Shown: positions 1 through 8,992, numbered from the stretch's first letter. The stretch: 64,000 nucleotides of DNA from Roseibium sediminis (GCF_008711325.1 NZ_VXDB01000003.1:186001-250000); one strand, 5' to 3'. Notes: a model not told the origin generated them from the sequence alone. A program made the numbers and translations.

Positions 1-327
1 GTGGTCAACGCCGCTTTCAGTTTCGATGCGCGCAAGAGCCTCTTCACGGCTTGGCCATGACAGGTGTCGCAGAGCACCAAGTGACCACAAAAACGTGAGT
101 GCCAACCCGGCAAGAACGGGAATGCGGATCCATGGCGATACAAGATCCCAAAAACCGATCCACGAAAGCCCCACAAAGAAGCAAAGGACGACCGTTCCGG
201 GGAACAGGGCTCGCCAAAGTTTCTCGACAAACAGCGCCAGTCTGCTCTGGCCTATGATGCGGTTGAGCCTGCGGATCAGGGAACCTGCGCCGGTCTGGGT
301 CTGATAGGTGTCTGGCTTGCGGGTCAA
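1..327 (-). CDS. TIGR02302/DUF4175 family membrane protein, N-terminal part (cut by window edge)
   Basis: The first 109 codons of a gene that continues beyond position 1. A TTG start is preferred because GGAGG lies six bases upstream of it. The visible part has a short basic N-terminus (LTRKPDTYQT) and two hydrophobic segments, about residues 42-62 and 67-85, followed by a soluble stretch (WPSREEALARIETE). This matches the start of the large TIGR02302 proteins found downstream of lysA in rhizobia; their biochemical role is unknown. An ATG-started frame over the same bases (44-388) is the shadow, since it lacks the membrane pattern. The family call rests on N-terminal resemblance and location only. 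Confidence 0.7.
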   Translation of the reverse strand, partial: MTRKPDTYQTQTGAGSLIRRLNRIIGQSRLALFVEKLWRALFPGTVVLCFFVGLSWIGFWDLVSPWIRIPVLAGLALTFLWSLGALRHLSWPSREEALARIETESGVDH

Positions 328-464
328 AAGCCGCCTCCATCGCATGTGTCAGGGCCGGGCCCAAATCACACGCAAGGCCCGACAGCACCGTTCACTCTCA
401 ATAAGGTGAGGCATGAAACGGGCGGGGGCAAGGCGAATACGGGCAAAACTGCCCGCATATTCAG

Positions 465-1739
465 TCAAGAACGGTTGAGCCAGTCCGGAATGCGGTCCAG
501 CGCGATCAAATCCTCGTAGCTTGTACGGGGACGGATGACCGCAAACTCGTCTTTATTGACAAGGACCTCGGGAATCAAAAGCCGAGAATTGTAGGTTCCG
601 GCCTGAACGGCGCCATAGGCTCCGGCAGAGTAAACCGCCAGAAGATCACCGGACTCCATTCGCGGCAGCTCACGCATCTGGGCAAGATAATCGCCGGTTT
701 CGCAGACCGGTCCAACCACGTCTGCCGTCATGCGCGGAGTATCGGCCTCCGGCTCGCGCACGGGTCGCACCTCGTGATAGGCCTCATACAAAGTCGGGCG
801 AATGAGATCGTTCATGGCCGCATCGACAATGAGGAAATGCTTGTTTTCTCCGTCCTTCAGGTAAATCACCTTGGAGACGAGAATACCCGCATTGCCAGCG
901 ATCAGACGCCCCGGTTCGAAGATGATCTTGCAGTCAAGCTTTTCGACATGCTTCTTCACCACCTGAGCATAGGCGTCGGGATGCGGCGGTGGCGCGTTGT
1001 CCGTGACATAGGGAATGCCCAGCCCACCACCGAGATCAATATGATCAATCGCGTGGCCATCGGACCTCAGATCCCCGATCAGCTCACCCAGACGGGCAAA
1101 GGCATCATCAAACGGCTGCAGCTCTGTAATCTGCGAACCGATATGCATGTCAATACCGGAAACCTGAATGCCCGGCAGCTTGGCTGCATGGGCATACACT
1201 TCCCGCGCCCGGCGCCAGGAAATGCCGAACTTGTTCTCGGCCTTGCCAGTTGAAATCTTTGCGTGGGTTTTCGCATCGACATCCGGATTGATGCGCAGCG
1301 ACACGCGGGCCGTCTTGCCCATCTGGCTGGCAACACGGGAAAGTTGGTCCAGTTCCGGCTCGGATTCCACGTTGAAACAGAGAATATCCTCGTTCAGCGC
1401 GTAAGCCTGTTCAGCTTCAGTTTTGCCCACGCCGGAAAAGAGGATCTTGTTTGCCGGAACACCGGCCGCCCGTGCCCGGCGCAGCTCGCCTTCCGAGACG
1501 ACATCCATGCCAGCGCCCAGATCTCCGAGCGTGCGAAGGACCGCCTGATTGGAATTCGCCTTCATCGCATAGCAGACAAGGGTGGGAATGCCTGTGAAGG
1601 CGGAGGAAAAGACCTCGTAATGCCGTGTGAGCGTAGCCGTCGAATAACAATAGAACGGAGTTCCGACTTCCGCAGCAATCTCTTCAACGGACACGTCTTC
1701 GGCATGCAGGACGCCGTCTTTATACTGAAAATGATGCAC
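465..1739 (-). CDS. lysA: Diaminopimelate decarboxylase LysA
   Basis: Catalyses the last step of lysine synthesis, decarboxylating meso-diaminopimelate in the cytoplasm with pyridoxal phosphate. At 424 residues it is normal for the family. The PLP lysine is K60 in CYAMKANSN. The barrel motifs HIGSQ and GGGLGIPY bind cofactor phosphate, EPGRLI follows, and CETGD supplies the cysteine from the partner subunit of the dimer. It is codirectional with argH and lptM upstream and with the TIGR02302 gene downstream, the rhizobial order argH-lptM-lysA. The gap of about 54 bases to lptM suggests cotranscription. Identity is clear. Confidence 0.97.
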   Translation of the reverse strand: MHHFQYKDGVLHAEDVSVEEIAAEVGTPFYCYSTATLTRHYEVFSSAFTGIPTLVCYAMKANSNQAVLRTLGDLGAGMDVVSEGELRRARAAGVPANKILFSGVGKTEAEQAYALNEDILCFNVESEPELDQLSRVASQMGKTARVSLRINPDVDAKTHAKISTGKAENKFGISWRRAREVYAHAAKLPGIQVSGIDMHIGSQITELQPFDDAFARLGELIGDLRSDGHAIDHIDLGGGLGIPYVTDNAPPPHPDAYAQVVKKHVEKLDCKIIFEPGRLIAGNAGILVSKVIYLKDGENKHFLIVDAAMNDLIRPTLYEAYHEVRPVREPEADTPRMTADVVGPVCETGDYLAQMRELPRMESGDLLAVYSAGAYGAVQAGTYNSRLLIPEVLVNKDEFAVIRPRTSYEDLIALDRIPDWLNRS

Positions 1740-1793
1740 GAAGTTTGTCTCGCCGGGTCTAGAAGCCGATCACTCTTGCCAATTTCGGGTTTG

Positions 1794-2015
1794 TCAGCGG
1801 ATCAGGAAGTCGAGGGGAAAGCTATTGGGTTTGGCATGGGCCGGTGCAGCAACGGGTTCTACAGCAACCCCATCGACGCTCTCCGTCACGCTCGTCTGTT
1901 CAGCAGCAGGTGCAGCCGGGATATCCAGCGGACCCTTGCGTCCGCAACCAGCAAGGAGAAGGGTTGCGGAAACAACTCCGGCCAAAAGAGCCTTGCCTAG
2001 AATTTTACCCGTCAT
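1794..2015 (-). CDS. lptM: LptM-like small lipoprotein
   Basis: A 73-residue lipoprotein with a basic start (MTGKILGK), a hydrophobic stretch and the lipobox LLLAGCGRKGPL, so it should be processed at that cysteine by signal peptidase II. The CGRKGPL sequence right after the lipobox is the signature of LptM (YifL), which in E. coli helps LptD mature in the outer-membrane LPS translocon. The start at 2015 is chosen because GAGGA sits six bases upstream and because a longer ATG frame would put 23 hydrophilic residues before the signal peptide. The C-terminal half is low complexity, rich in Ala and Pro. Location between argH and lysA is conserved in this group. Confidence 0.85.
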   Translation of the reverse strand: MTGKILGKALLAGVVSATLLLAGCGRKGPLDIPAAPAAEQTSVTESVDGVAVEPVAAPAHAKPNSFPLDFLIR

Positions 2016-2103
2016 GCAACTTCCTCGACCGCGCGATCCAGTTTTACCGGCACAACTCCTCGCATGGCTTGCCGAAATCGGCAAGCCCGCAAGGTGAAAT
2101 CCG

Positions 2104-3498
2104 TCAAGCCTTTGAAGCCTTTTCCAGCTCCTTCAGCCACCGGCGCGCCTGCTTGCGCACATTGACCGGAGAGGTCCCGCCGTAGCTGGTCCGGCTGCGC
2201 ACGGACTTGTCGACAGACAGCACGGTGAAGATATCCGGCGTGATCTTCGGTTCGACCGCCTGCATCTCTTCAAGGGTCACCTTATGAAGCTCAACGCCTT
2301 TTTCAACTGCAAGCCCAACAATCTTCCCGGTAACATGGTGTGCGTCGCGAAACGGCAGCCCCAGAACACGCACAAGCCAGTCGGCCAGATCGGTTGCGGT
2401 CGAATAACCGGACCCTGCCGCCTTTTTCATGGTCTTCGTGACCGGCTCCAGATCCTTGACCATGCCCGTCATGGCAGCAAGGGCAAGTGAGGTGCTCGCC
2501 AAGCCATCAAAGGCCTGTTCCTTGTCTTCCTGCATATCCTTGGAATAGGCAAGCGGCAGACCCTTCATCATGACGAGCAGGGCCTGAAGCGATCCGTAAA
2601 TCCGGCCGGTCTTTGCCCGAACAAGCTCGGCTGCGTCCGGGTTCTTCTTTTGCGGCATGATGGAGGAGCCTGTCGAGAACTTATCCGACAGTTTCACGAA
2701 GCCGAATTGGGCCGAACACCAGACCACGATTTCCTCGGCAAGGCGCGACAGGTGCATCGCAATCAACGACGAGGCGGCGAGGGCCTCAATGACGAAGTCC
2801 CGGTCCGAAACCCCGTCGAGCGAATTTGCAGTCGGGCGATCAAACCCGAGAGCTTCGGCGGTCATCTTCCGGTCAATCGGGAAGGAGGTCCCGGCAAGGG
2901 CTGCCGAGCCGAGAGGACATTCGTTCATCCGCTTGCGTGCATCACGCACCCGGCCACGGTCACGCGCAAACATCTCCACATAGGCAAGCAGATGGTGGCC
3001 AAAGGTCACCGGCTGGGCAGATTGAAGATGCGTGAAGCCCGGCATGACATCGCCAGCATGCAGTTCGGCCTTCTCGGAAAGCGCCTGCATCAGATCGGTC
3101 AACTGCTCGTCGAGCGTATCCAGCGTGTCGCGCACCCAAAGGCGGAAGTCCGTCGCAACCTGATCATTCCGCGACCGGGCCGTATGCAGACGACCGGCAG
3201 CCGGACCGATCAATTCGGCAAGGCGGGCCTCGACATTCATGTGAATGTCTTCAAGCGCTCTTGAAAATGTGAAGGTACCGCCCTCAATCTCTGACAGGAT
3301 CGTGTCTAGACCTTGAGCAATCTTGTCTGCATCGTCGGCAGTGACAATTTGTCGGGATGCCAGCATGCGGACATGGGCTTTCGAGCCTTCAATGTCTTGC
3401 TTATAAAGCTTGCGGTCGTAGTCGATGGAGGCATTGATTTCCTCCATGATGGCATCTGGTCCCTCGGCGAACCGGCCGCCCCACATACGATTGCTCAT
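2104..3498 (-). CDS. argH: Argininosuccinate lyase ArgH
   Basis: Splits argininosuccinate into arginine and fumarate, the last step of arginine synthesis. The 464-residue length is standard. The superfamily signature [12 protein letters not shown] lies at 277-288 and contains the catalytic serine S279; FTHLQSAQP with H157 is the acid/base region, and TARSRNDQ near 107-113 binds substrate. It starts 42 bases from the divergent tlpA gene, so both promoters must share this very short gap. It is probably the first gene of the argH-lptM-lysA group. Confidence 0.97.
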   Translation of the reverse strand: MSNRMWGGRFAEGPDAIMEEINASIDYDRKLYKQDIEGSKAHVRMLASRQIVTADDADKIAQGLDTILSEIEGGTFTFSRALEDIHMNVEARLAELIGPAAGRLHTARSRNDQVATDFRLWVRDTLDTLDEQLTDLMQALSEKAELHAGDVMPGFTHLQSAQPVTFGHHLLAYVEMFARDRGRVRDARKRMNECPLGSAALAGTSFPIDRKMTAEALGFDRPTANSLDGVSDRDFVIEALAASSLIAMHLSRLAEEIVVWCSAQFGFVKLSDKFSTGSSIMPQKKNPDAAELVRAKTGRIYGSLQALLVMMKGLPLAYSKDMQEDKEQAFDGLASTSLALAAMTGMVKDLEPVTKTMKKAAGSGYSTATDLADWLVRVLGLPFRDAHHVTGKIVGLAVEKGVELHKVTLEEMQAVEPKITPDIFTVLSVDKSVRSRTSYGGTSPVNVRKQARRWLKELEKASKA

Positions 3499-3540
3499 GC
3501 CCTGTCCCTTAACCTCTGCCCCTTGCGAGGACGAAATAGA

Positions 3541-4206
3541 ATGACGAAGCCAACAGAAACCGGAACTGGCTCAAAGCGCAATCTGATCGTTGCAGGCCTT
3601 GCCGGTGCCATTGTCGCCGCTGCGGCGGTATACGTGATAGCTGCCCCCGGTGGCAATATCAGCAATGCGCAAAGCTGTACGGTTGAACTGGCGGCTGCAA
3701 AGGCAGCAAAGCCACATGCCAAGGGGGAGGTCGCCGCATTCATACCGGCACAAGCTCCACTTAAGCTCGATGATCTGCTTTTCAAGGGCAACGAGGATCA
3801 GGACATCGCGATGAGCAGCTTTGCCGGTCGGACGGTTCTGGTGAACCTTTGGGCGACATGGTGCGCCCCTTGCCGAAAGGAAATGCCTGCGCTGAACGAC
3901 CTTCAGGTGGATATGGGCGGCGAGGATTTCGAGGTGGTGGCCATCAACCTGGACCGCGGCGGCCCGGCGAAGCCGAAGGCCTTCCTGCAAGAGGTCGGCG
4001 CGACGGATCTCACCTATTATCACGATTCCTCGAACGACATCCTCAAGACCCTGCGTGCAAAGGCACGAGCAACCGGGTTGCCAACCACCATACTGGTCGG
4101 CCCATCCGGCTGCGAGATCGGCACCATGTACGGTCCGGCGGAATGGGCTTCGGATGACGCCAAGGCGCTTATCCGCTCGGCGATGGACGCCGCCTCCGGC
4201 ACATAA
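3541..4206 (+). CDS. tlpA: TlpA-type membrane-anchored thiol:disulfide reductase
   Basis: A 221-residue thioredoxin-fold protein anchored by one transmembrane segment (about residues 14-34) with its catalytic domain in the periplasm. The active site is WCAPC at 107-111. TlpA reduces disulfides in proteins such as cytochrome oxidase assembly factors. The ATG at 3541 is used although an in-frame ORF extends upstream, because the upstream part runs into argH and lacks coding character. The gene faces away from argH, as in other rhizobia. A further cysteine pair, C46 and one in the SGCEIG segment near the C-terminus, may form a structural disulfide as in TlpA of Bradyrhizobium. Confidence 0.9.
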   Translation: MTKPTETGTGSKRNLIVAGLAGAIVAAAAVYVIAAPGGNISNAQSCTVELAAAKAAKPHAKGEVAAFIPAQAPLKLDDLLFKGNEDQDIAMSSFAGRTVLVNLWATWCAPCRKEMPALNDLQVDMGGEDFEVVAINLDRGGPAKPKAFLQEVGATDLTYYHDSSNDILKTLRAKARATGLPTTILVGPSGCEIGTMYGPAEWASDDAKALIRSAMDAASGT

Positions 4207-4211
4207 GAAAA

Positions 4212-4236
4212 GCCCTGCGAGCAAAGCTTGCAGGGC
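4212..4236 (+). terminator. Hairpin after tlpA
   Basis: A 7-bp GC-rich stem (GCCCTGC / GCAGGGC) starts a few bases after the tlpA stop. The following T-run is weak, so it could be a terminator or only a stabilising hairpin. Confidence 0.5.
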
Positions 4237-4306
4237 CTAAGTTTGGGAGGACTGAACCGTCAGGTTTCAGTGGCACTTTCGGGAGACGCACCCGAAAATT
4301 CGAAAA

Positions 4307-4513
4307 TCAGACCGAAATATCGACAGCGCGTCCAAGTCCGGGAATATCCCGGACTTCCCGCCGCCGGCTTTCATCTGCATCCTGCGCACGTTCCAGCAGC
4401 GAGGCGACTTGCCGCTCCTGCGCGTTCTGGTCGCGAACGGCATTGGTGGCCAGTTCTGTCCGTGTGCTTGCCGCGCTATAAGCTGCAGACGTGCTGCTAT
4501 CGATCGTTGACAT
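4307..4513 (-). CDS. Small hypothetical protein with L-G-x-x-V-D-I tail
   Basis: A 68-residue soluble protein of unknown function, rich in Ala, Ser, Arg and Glu and probably helical in its middle (VASLLERAQDADESRR). AAAGGAG lies eight bases before the ATG, so translation is credible. Its last ten residues, GLGRAVDISV, are nearly the same as the tails of the next small gene (GLGRRVDITV) and of a third at 6.2 kb (GLGTQVDVTA). That tail resembles the end of YjfB-like putative motility proteins (PF14070). No signal peptide or membrane segment is visible. Confidence 0.6.
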   Translation of the reverse strand: MSTIDSSTSAAYSAASTRTELATNAVRDQNAQERQVASLLERAQDADESRRREVRDIPGLGRAVDISV

Positions 4514-4550
4514 GGCTTACTCTCCTTTGCCGCGTGCACCTGCTGATCGG

Positions 4551-4811
4551 TCAGACCGTTATGTCGACCCGCCGTCCCAGACCTTCACTTTGAAGGTTTC
4601 GTCGGGCGCGGTCCTGTAGCTGATCCGCCTGACGCGAGAGGCTCTCCGCCCTGCTGGTGCTGAAGTCGGCCTGACGGCCAACCGTTTCCGCAACACTTTC
4701 CTTGCGTTTCGCTCGGAATTGCTCTGCGCGATCCGACTGTGGCGCATTTCTTTCTCGCGCAGCCAGATCGGCGAACGTCAAACTTCTGTTTGAACTAACT
4801 GCTTCGGTCAT
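4551..4811 (-). CDS. Small hypothetical protein with L-G-x-x-V-D-I tail
   Basis: An 86-residue charged protein, strongly helical and Arg/Gln/Glu-rich (QADQLQDRARR), ending in GLGRRVDITV like its two neighbours. The start at 4811 (MTEAVSS) has GGAG six bases upstream; an ATG 12 bases earlier is less well placed. It lies 37 bases upstream of the 68-residue gene on the same strand, so the two are probably one transcript. Upstream is an AT-rich gap of about 250 bases that may hold the promoter. No known domain is recognised. Confidence 0.6.
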   Translation of the reverse strand: MTEAVSSNRSLTFADLAARERNAPQSDRAEQFRAKRKESVAETVGRQADFSTSRAESLSRQADQLQDRARRNLQSEGLGRRVDITV

Positions 4812-5060
4812 GAGAAGCTCCAATTCTTGGATACTACTTGATCCAAGCTTCTCAGGGTAATCGTAAATAATTATGATGACGCAACGGATATTTGAAAGAA
4901 TGGTGATTTACATACTATTCAAACGGAAACCAATTGAATAAAATTTTAGAATGTTTCCGCTTGAACATTGTTTCTCTTATCGTTTACACAATTGACGTGT
5001 TCAATTGCCAACTGCGTAAGCGGCACACCTTGAACGAGATCTGTCCAAAGGAATTGTTTT

Positions 5061-5615
5061 ATGCCTTGGCGCCGCCGACAAAAAGTAACCGAACAAGCCG
5101 TGCGCCGAACTGTTGATGACCGGGGCAAACGCCCGCCGGGAGCACCTGCGGGGGTGCCCTTGCCCAGGTCCCATTTCATCCCCCGCCTCATCCTCTTTTT
5201 CGGAGGGGTGTTTGTTATCCTGTTCACGATCGGCATTCAGGATACCGAATCCGACGTCCTGAGCTGGCCTAGGGCAGAGGCGAATGTGCTCAAGTCCACG
5301 CTCGAGGAAATCCGGGAGGCAGACCGGCCGGATCTCTTTCGGCTGAAAGTCAGTTTCGACTACACGGTCAACAGCCAGACATACAAAAGCGACCAGCTAT
5401 CGCCGTTCGGTTTTCAGGCAAATTCTCTTCTGGTGGCCACACAGGAGCTCGAAAAATACGCCCCCGGCACAGTTCATCAGGCCTACTTTAATCCTGAAGA
5501 CCCGTCACAGGCCTATCTGACCGTTTATGGCAGCCGACTGTCCTACAACATCTTCATTGCCATCGGCATGGTCATGATCGGCCTTGCTGCCGCGGTTGGG
5601 TTGTTCAGGCGGTAA
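5061..5615 (+). CDS. DUF3592 membrane protein
   Basis: A 184-residue protein with a basic N-terminus, a transmembrane segment near residues 42-60 (LILFFGGVFVILFTIGI), a central beta-rich domain outside the membrane (SWPRAEANV...FDYTVNSQTYKSDQL) and a second membrane segment near the C-terminus (IFIAIGMVMIGLAAAVG). The W-P-x-A/Q-E-x start, the YTVNSQTY core and the Y-F-N-P-E-D-P-S-Q-A-Y-L motif are typical of DUF3592. Its function is unknown. A paralogue follows directly downstream. Confidence 0.82.
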   Translation: MPWRRRQKVTEQAVRRTVDDRGKRPPGAPAGVPLPRSHFIPRLILFFGGVFVILFTIGIQDTESDVLSWPRAEANVLKSTLEEIREADRPDLFRLKVSFDYTVNSQTYKSDQLSPFGFQANSLLVATQELEKYAPGTVHQAYFNPEDPSQAYLTVYGSRLSYNIFIAIGMVMIGLAAAVGLFRR

Positions 5616-5693
5616 ACAAACGAGATTGACTTGGCAACACACTGGCAAGTTTACGCAGCGATATTATTTGTCAAATCTCCGGTGATCGTTTTC

Positions 5694-6230
5694 ATGCGTT
5701 TACAAAAGAGCTGGTCGGTTTCAACGCAAAATGGCGGTGACCCAAAGTTTGTTTTTCGTTTCGTTGGTACCATTTTCGCGATCTTGGGATCGATTTTTAT
5801 ATGTGTCGCCTGGTATCTCGATAGTGAAGCACAAATGGTGGCCAAATGGCCGAGACAAGAAGTCCTGATTGAAAGCGCGGAAGTTGTGCAATTTCGCGAT
5901 TCAGAGAACGACATCATGTATCGACCGCATATCACTTTTTCTTATAATGCGAATGGCCAGAAGATATTGCGGGATACAGTTGGCAGATTCAGAAGCAGTT
6001 CTAGCAGCCTGTCCTGGGCGCAAGATATCGTCAATAAGTACCCACAGGGGTCAATGGCGTTAGCCTACGTAAATCCAGACGATCCGAAAGAGGCCTATCT
6101 CAATCCGACGCTGGCCAGCTTTTTGCTCTATTTGTTTTTTGGGCTGGGTGGCCTGTTCGCGAGTGTCGGCGCTCTGCTGGCGATATTTGCAGGTAGGATA
6201 CCAGTCAAAACACAAGCCCCAAGTGCCTAG
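5694..6230 (+). CDS. DUF3592 membrane protein, paralogue of the preceding gene
   Basis: A 178-residue protein with the same plan as its upstream neighbour: a membrane segment (about 24-42), a central domain beginning KWPRQEVLIES, the motif YVNPDDPKEAYLNP, and a C-terminal membrane hairpin. The ATG at 5694 is chosen; an in-frame TTG at 5631 would add 21 residues that have no equivalent in the paralogue, but neither start has a strong ribosome site. Base composition is visibly more AT-rich than in the upstream copy, which suggests old divergence or separate acquisition rather than a recent duplication. Function unknown. Confidence 0.75.
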   Translation: MRLQKSWSVSTQNGGDPKFVFRFVGTIFAILGSIFICVAWYLDSEAQMVAKWPRQEVLIESAEVVQFRDSENDIMYRPHITFSYNANGQKILRDTVGRFRSSSSSLSWAQDIVNKYPQGSMALAYVNPDDPKEAYLNPTLASFLLYLFFGLGGLFASVGALLAIFAGRIPVKTQAPSA

Positions 6231-6233
6231 GAC

Positions 6234-6437
6234 CTATGCCGTCACATCGACCTGTGTTCCCAATCCGGGAGGCGGGGAGGTCTGCGCAGCTTCAAGGCTC
6301 TGGGCGCCAGCTTCCAGCATGGCGACGAGATTGGCGTCCTGTTGGGCCGACTGTTTCAACATGGCCGTTTGCAGTGCCTGACCGGTCTGCGCCTGTTGAG
6401 TGGCAACATATGAATAGGCAAGGCTTTCAACGGACAT
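6234..6437 (-). CDS. YjfB-like putative motility protein
   Basis: A 67-residue protein that resembles PF14070 (YjfB) along its whole length: MSVESLAYSY start, a Gln/Ala-rich helix, then LVAMLEAGAQ and the tail PPPGLGTQVDVTA. The start at 6437 has GGAG six bases upstream; ATGs 3 and 12 bases earlier are possible. Members are annotated as motility-related by association, with no known mechanism. Its stop lies four bases from the stop of the convergent DUF3592 gene. Its tail is shared with the two small proteins at 4.3-4.8 kb. Confidence 0.65.
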   Translation of the reverse strand: MSVESLAYSYVATQQAQTGQALQTAMLKQSAQQDANLVAMLEAGAQSLEAAQTSPPPGLGTQVDVTA

Positions 6438-6499
6438 CATTGGCTCCATGGAGATGTCTAAAGTTACCGCAAAAGCTCTAACGCCCTGTTAACACTTGG

Positions 6500-7984
6500 T
6501 CAGCTTGCGATCAGAGCCTTGCGCCTCAGTTTTCCGGACGCTGTTCGCGGCAAGGCATCGACGAAAACATATTCCTTTGGCCGCTTGTATTCGGCAAGGT
6601 GCTTTCCTGCAAACTCTGCCAGAAGCGTGGCATCGCGAAAGTCGGGCTTGTGCGGCACGACAAAGGCGGTGATCAGTGAGACGCCGTCGCGCACGGGGCG
6701 TGCCACGACAGCCACTTCCGCCACTGCGGGGTGAGAGACAATCACGCGTTCCACTTCTTCCGGCGCGACCCGATACCCGAAGGCATTCATGACGTCGTCA
6801 GTCCGTCCTTCGTACCAATAGTACCCGTCACCATCGCGCGTTGCGCGATCCCCGGTCAGGAACCAGTCGCCGAAAAAGGCCGATTGTGTCTCCTCGGGCC
6901 TGTTCCAATAGCCGAGCATCAGTCCCGGTTCACTGCGATGAACCGCAAGCAGCCCGATTTCCTCGTCTTCCGTGATCTCGGGCTCATCGGCCTCCTCGCG
7001 CAGGACCGCAATCTTGCGCCCCTCCTGCGGACGACCGGGGGAACCGGCGCGCGTTGGTGTCAAAGGTCCTGAGGAAATGTAGGTGGAGATCTCGCTCATG
7101 CCGAGGGCTTCATAGAGCGGACGCCCCGTGCGATCTTGCCATTGCACGTGGAGAAGTCCGGGAAGCGCTTCACCGGCTGTGAGGCCATGGCGAAGGGCCG
7201 GAAACGCGTCGCGATCCACCTTGCCGTATTTCAGCATGCGCCGGTAAAGGCTGGGCACTGCGGCAAACAGCGTGGCGCCGCTCTTTTCCAGAAGACCGGG
7301 CCATATTTCCGGGTCCCGTGGACCCGAATAGACGAGGCTTGTCGCCCCGTTGGCCCAGGGGTCCATCAGCCCGACGCCCATCGTGTAGGTCCAGTTGAAG
7401 GCACCCGCATGAAGCAGGCGATCTTCCGGACCAATACCGTACCAGCCTTGATACATGGGCGCGCGAGCGGCGGCAGCCCGCTGAGCATGCAGCACGCCCT
7501 TTGGAGTTCCGCTGGTTCCAGACGTGTAGATCAGGAAAGCAGGGTCATCCGCCGCAGTCTCGGCAAAATCACCCGGAACAGTCGCCTTGAGCGCTGCAAG
7601 ATCGTCCGGCCCCAAAAGCCTTGCTTGCGCCTGTGGCAGAGCCGTCTTGCCATCATGCAGCACAAGAACTGCGCCTGAATCTGCCAGCACCTGATCTGCC
7701 TCCGGGGAGGTCAGCATGTCGGATGTGGGGACCGGCACGAACCCGCCTGCAATGGCCCCGAAGAACATCAGGGGAAAGTCGCTGGAATGACCAAGCCGCA
7801 ACAGCACGCGGTCGCCGCGCGCAAGACCTTGGGCCGTCAACCCGGCAGCTATGCTGAGAATGGTGCGGCGCAGATCCCCGTAGGACCAGCGCTCCAGTAA
7901 TATGCCATCGGGCCCGATGACCTCAAGAGCCGTCCGCTCGGGCGCGGGCGATGCGTTCTCAAGGCAATACCGGGCCAGATTCAT
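6500..7984 (-). CDS. Acyl-CoA synthetase (benzoate/aryl-CoA ligase-like AMP-binding enzyme)
   Basis: A 494-residue adenylate-forming enzyme that activates a carboxylic acid through an acyl-AMP and transfers it to CoA. The phosphate loop YTSGTSGTPKG is at 153-163, the adenine region includes YEALGMSEIS, the hinge region is WFLTGDRATRDGDGYYWYEGRTDD, and the C-terminal catalytic lysine sits in RTASGKLRR. The overall layout and the ALGMSE variant resemble benzoate-CoA ligase-like enzymes. Substrate cannot be read from sequence. It follows the 3-hydroxybutyryl-CoA dehydrogenase gene by 11 bases, so the two likely share a transcript with etfBA. Confidence 0.88.
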   Translation of the reverse strand: MNLARYCLENASPAPERTALEVIGPDGILLERWSYGDLRRTILSIAAGLTAQGLARGDRVLLRLGHSSDFPLMFFGAIAGGFVPVPTSDMLTSPEADQVLADSGAVLVLHDGKTALPQAQARLLGPDDLAALKATVPGDFAETAADDPAFLIYTSGTSGTPKGVLHAQRAAAARAPMYQGWYGIGPEDRLLHAGAFNWTYTMGVGLMDPWANGATSLVYSGPRDPEIWPGLLEKSGATLFAAVPSLYRRMLKYGKVDRDAFPALRHGLTAGEALPGLLHVQWQDRTGRPLYEALGMSEISTYISSGPLTPTRAGSPGRPQEGRKIAVLREEADEPEITEDEEIGLLAVHRSEPGLMLGYWNRPEETQSAFFGDWFLTGDRATRDGDGYYWYEGRTDDVMNAFGYRVAPEEVERVIVSHPAVAEVAVVARPVRDGVSLITAFVVPHKPDFRDATLLAEFAGKHLAEYKRPKEYVFVDALPRTASGKLRRKALIAS

Positions 7985-7995
7985 AGGCGCGCCGA

Positions 7996-8877
7996 TCAGC
8001 GGGTCGGAACGGGAATTTCACCCCGGTAATCATAGAACCCGCGATGTGTCTTGCGGCCAAGCCAGCCAGCCTCGACATACTTCACCAGAAGTGGGCATGG
8101 ACGATACTTGGTGTCGGCCAGCCCTTCATAGAGCACCTGCATGATCGACAGGCAGGTATCGAGGCCAATGAAATCCGCCAGCTGTAGCGGTCCCATCGGG
8201 TGATTTGCACCCAGCTTCATGGCCTTGTCGATGGATTCCACCGAGCCGACGCCCTCATAGAGGGTGTAGATCGCCTCGTTGATCATCGGCAAAAGGATGC
8301 GGTTGACCATGAAGGCCGGGAAATCTTCGGCAACAGCAATCTGCTTGCCCAAACGATCCACGAAGGTGCGGGATGCCTCGAATGTCTCGTCTTCCGTTGC
8401 AATGCCGCGGACCAGCTCGACAAGCTCCATGATCGGCACCGGATTCATGAAGTGAATGCCGATGAACCGCTCCGGGCGATCCGTCGTCGCGGCAAGGCGC
8501 GTGATGGAGATTGAGGAGGTGTTGGTTGCCAGAATGGCTTCCGGTTTCAGGATAGGGCAGAGCTGCGAAAAGATCTTGCGCTTCACCTGCTCGTTTTCAA
8601 CGGCAGATTCGATCACCAGATCCATATCAACCAGAAGATCAAGATCCTGGGCAGGCTTGATGCGATCAAGAGCAGCGGTGCGCTCGTCTTCCGTGATCAG
8701 GCCCTTTTGTACCTGCCGCGCCATGTTGCCATTGATCGACGCCAAACCGGATTCAATCCGGTCAAGGGACAAGTCGCTCAGCCCCACCTCATAGCCAGCC
8801 AGCGAGCAGACATGAGCAATCCCGCTGCCCATCTGCCCTGACCCGATAACGCCGACCTTCTTGATCTCGACAACCAT
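7996..8877 (-). CDS. 3-hydroxybutyryl-CoA dehydrogenase
   Basis: NAD(P)-dependent oxidoreductase of 293 residues that interconverts 3-hydroxybutyryl-CoA and acetoacetyl-CoA. The Rossmann motif GSGQMG is at 12-17 and the catalytic pair is H142 in HFMNPVP and E154 in MELVELV. The start at 8877 (MVVEIKKVGV) is taken because it begins right at the Rossmann fold; 14 extra residues upstream look non-coding. It follows etfA and precedes the acyl-CoA ligase on the same strand, suiting a route for short-chain acid or butyrate use. Confidence 0.94.
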   Translation of the reverse strand: MVVEIKKVGVIGSGQMGSGIAHVCSLAGYEVGLSDLSLDRIESGLASINGNMARQVQKGLITEDERTAALDRIKPAQDLDLLVDMDLVIESAVENEQVKRKIFSQLCPILKPEAILATNTSSISITRLAATTDRPERFIGIHFMNPVPIMELVELVRGIATEDETFEASRTFVDRLGKQIAVAEDFPAFMVNRILLPMINEAIYTLYEGVGSVESIDKAMKLGANHPMGPLQLADFIGLDTCLSIMQVLYEGLADTKYRPCPLLVKYVEAGWLGRKTHRGFYDYRGEIPVPTR

Positions 8878-8961
8878 TTTCTCATCCGATCCTGGAGTGG
8901 CGGCCCCTACGACCACCATCGTCGTGCTATTTTTGGCAAGTCTTTGCCATCACGACAAGAA

Positions 8962-8992
8962 CCTGCCGGCGAAAACATGCTCCGCCGACAGG
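8962..8992 (-). terminator. Intercistronic hairpin between etfA and the hydroxybutyryl-CoA dehydrogenase gene
   Basis: Two arms of ten bases (CCTGTCGGCG / CGCCGGCAGG read on the minus strand), with one mismatch, lie between the two genes. The tail TTCTTG is only partly T-rich, so it may be an RNA-processing or partial termination site rather than a full terminator. Confidence 0.4.

Noticed and set aside
44-388. An ATG-started 114-codon minus-strand ORF
   Set aside because: The TTG-started frame over the same bases has a better ribosome site and membrane-protein character.
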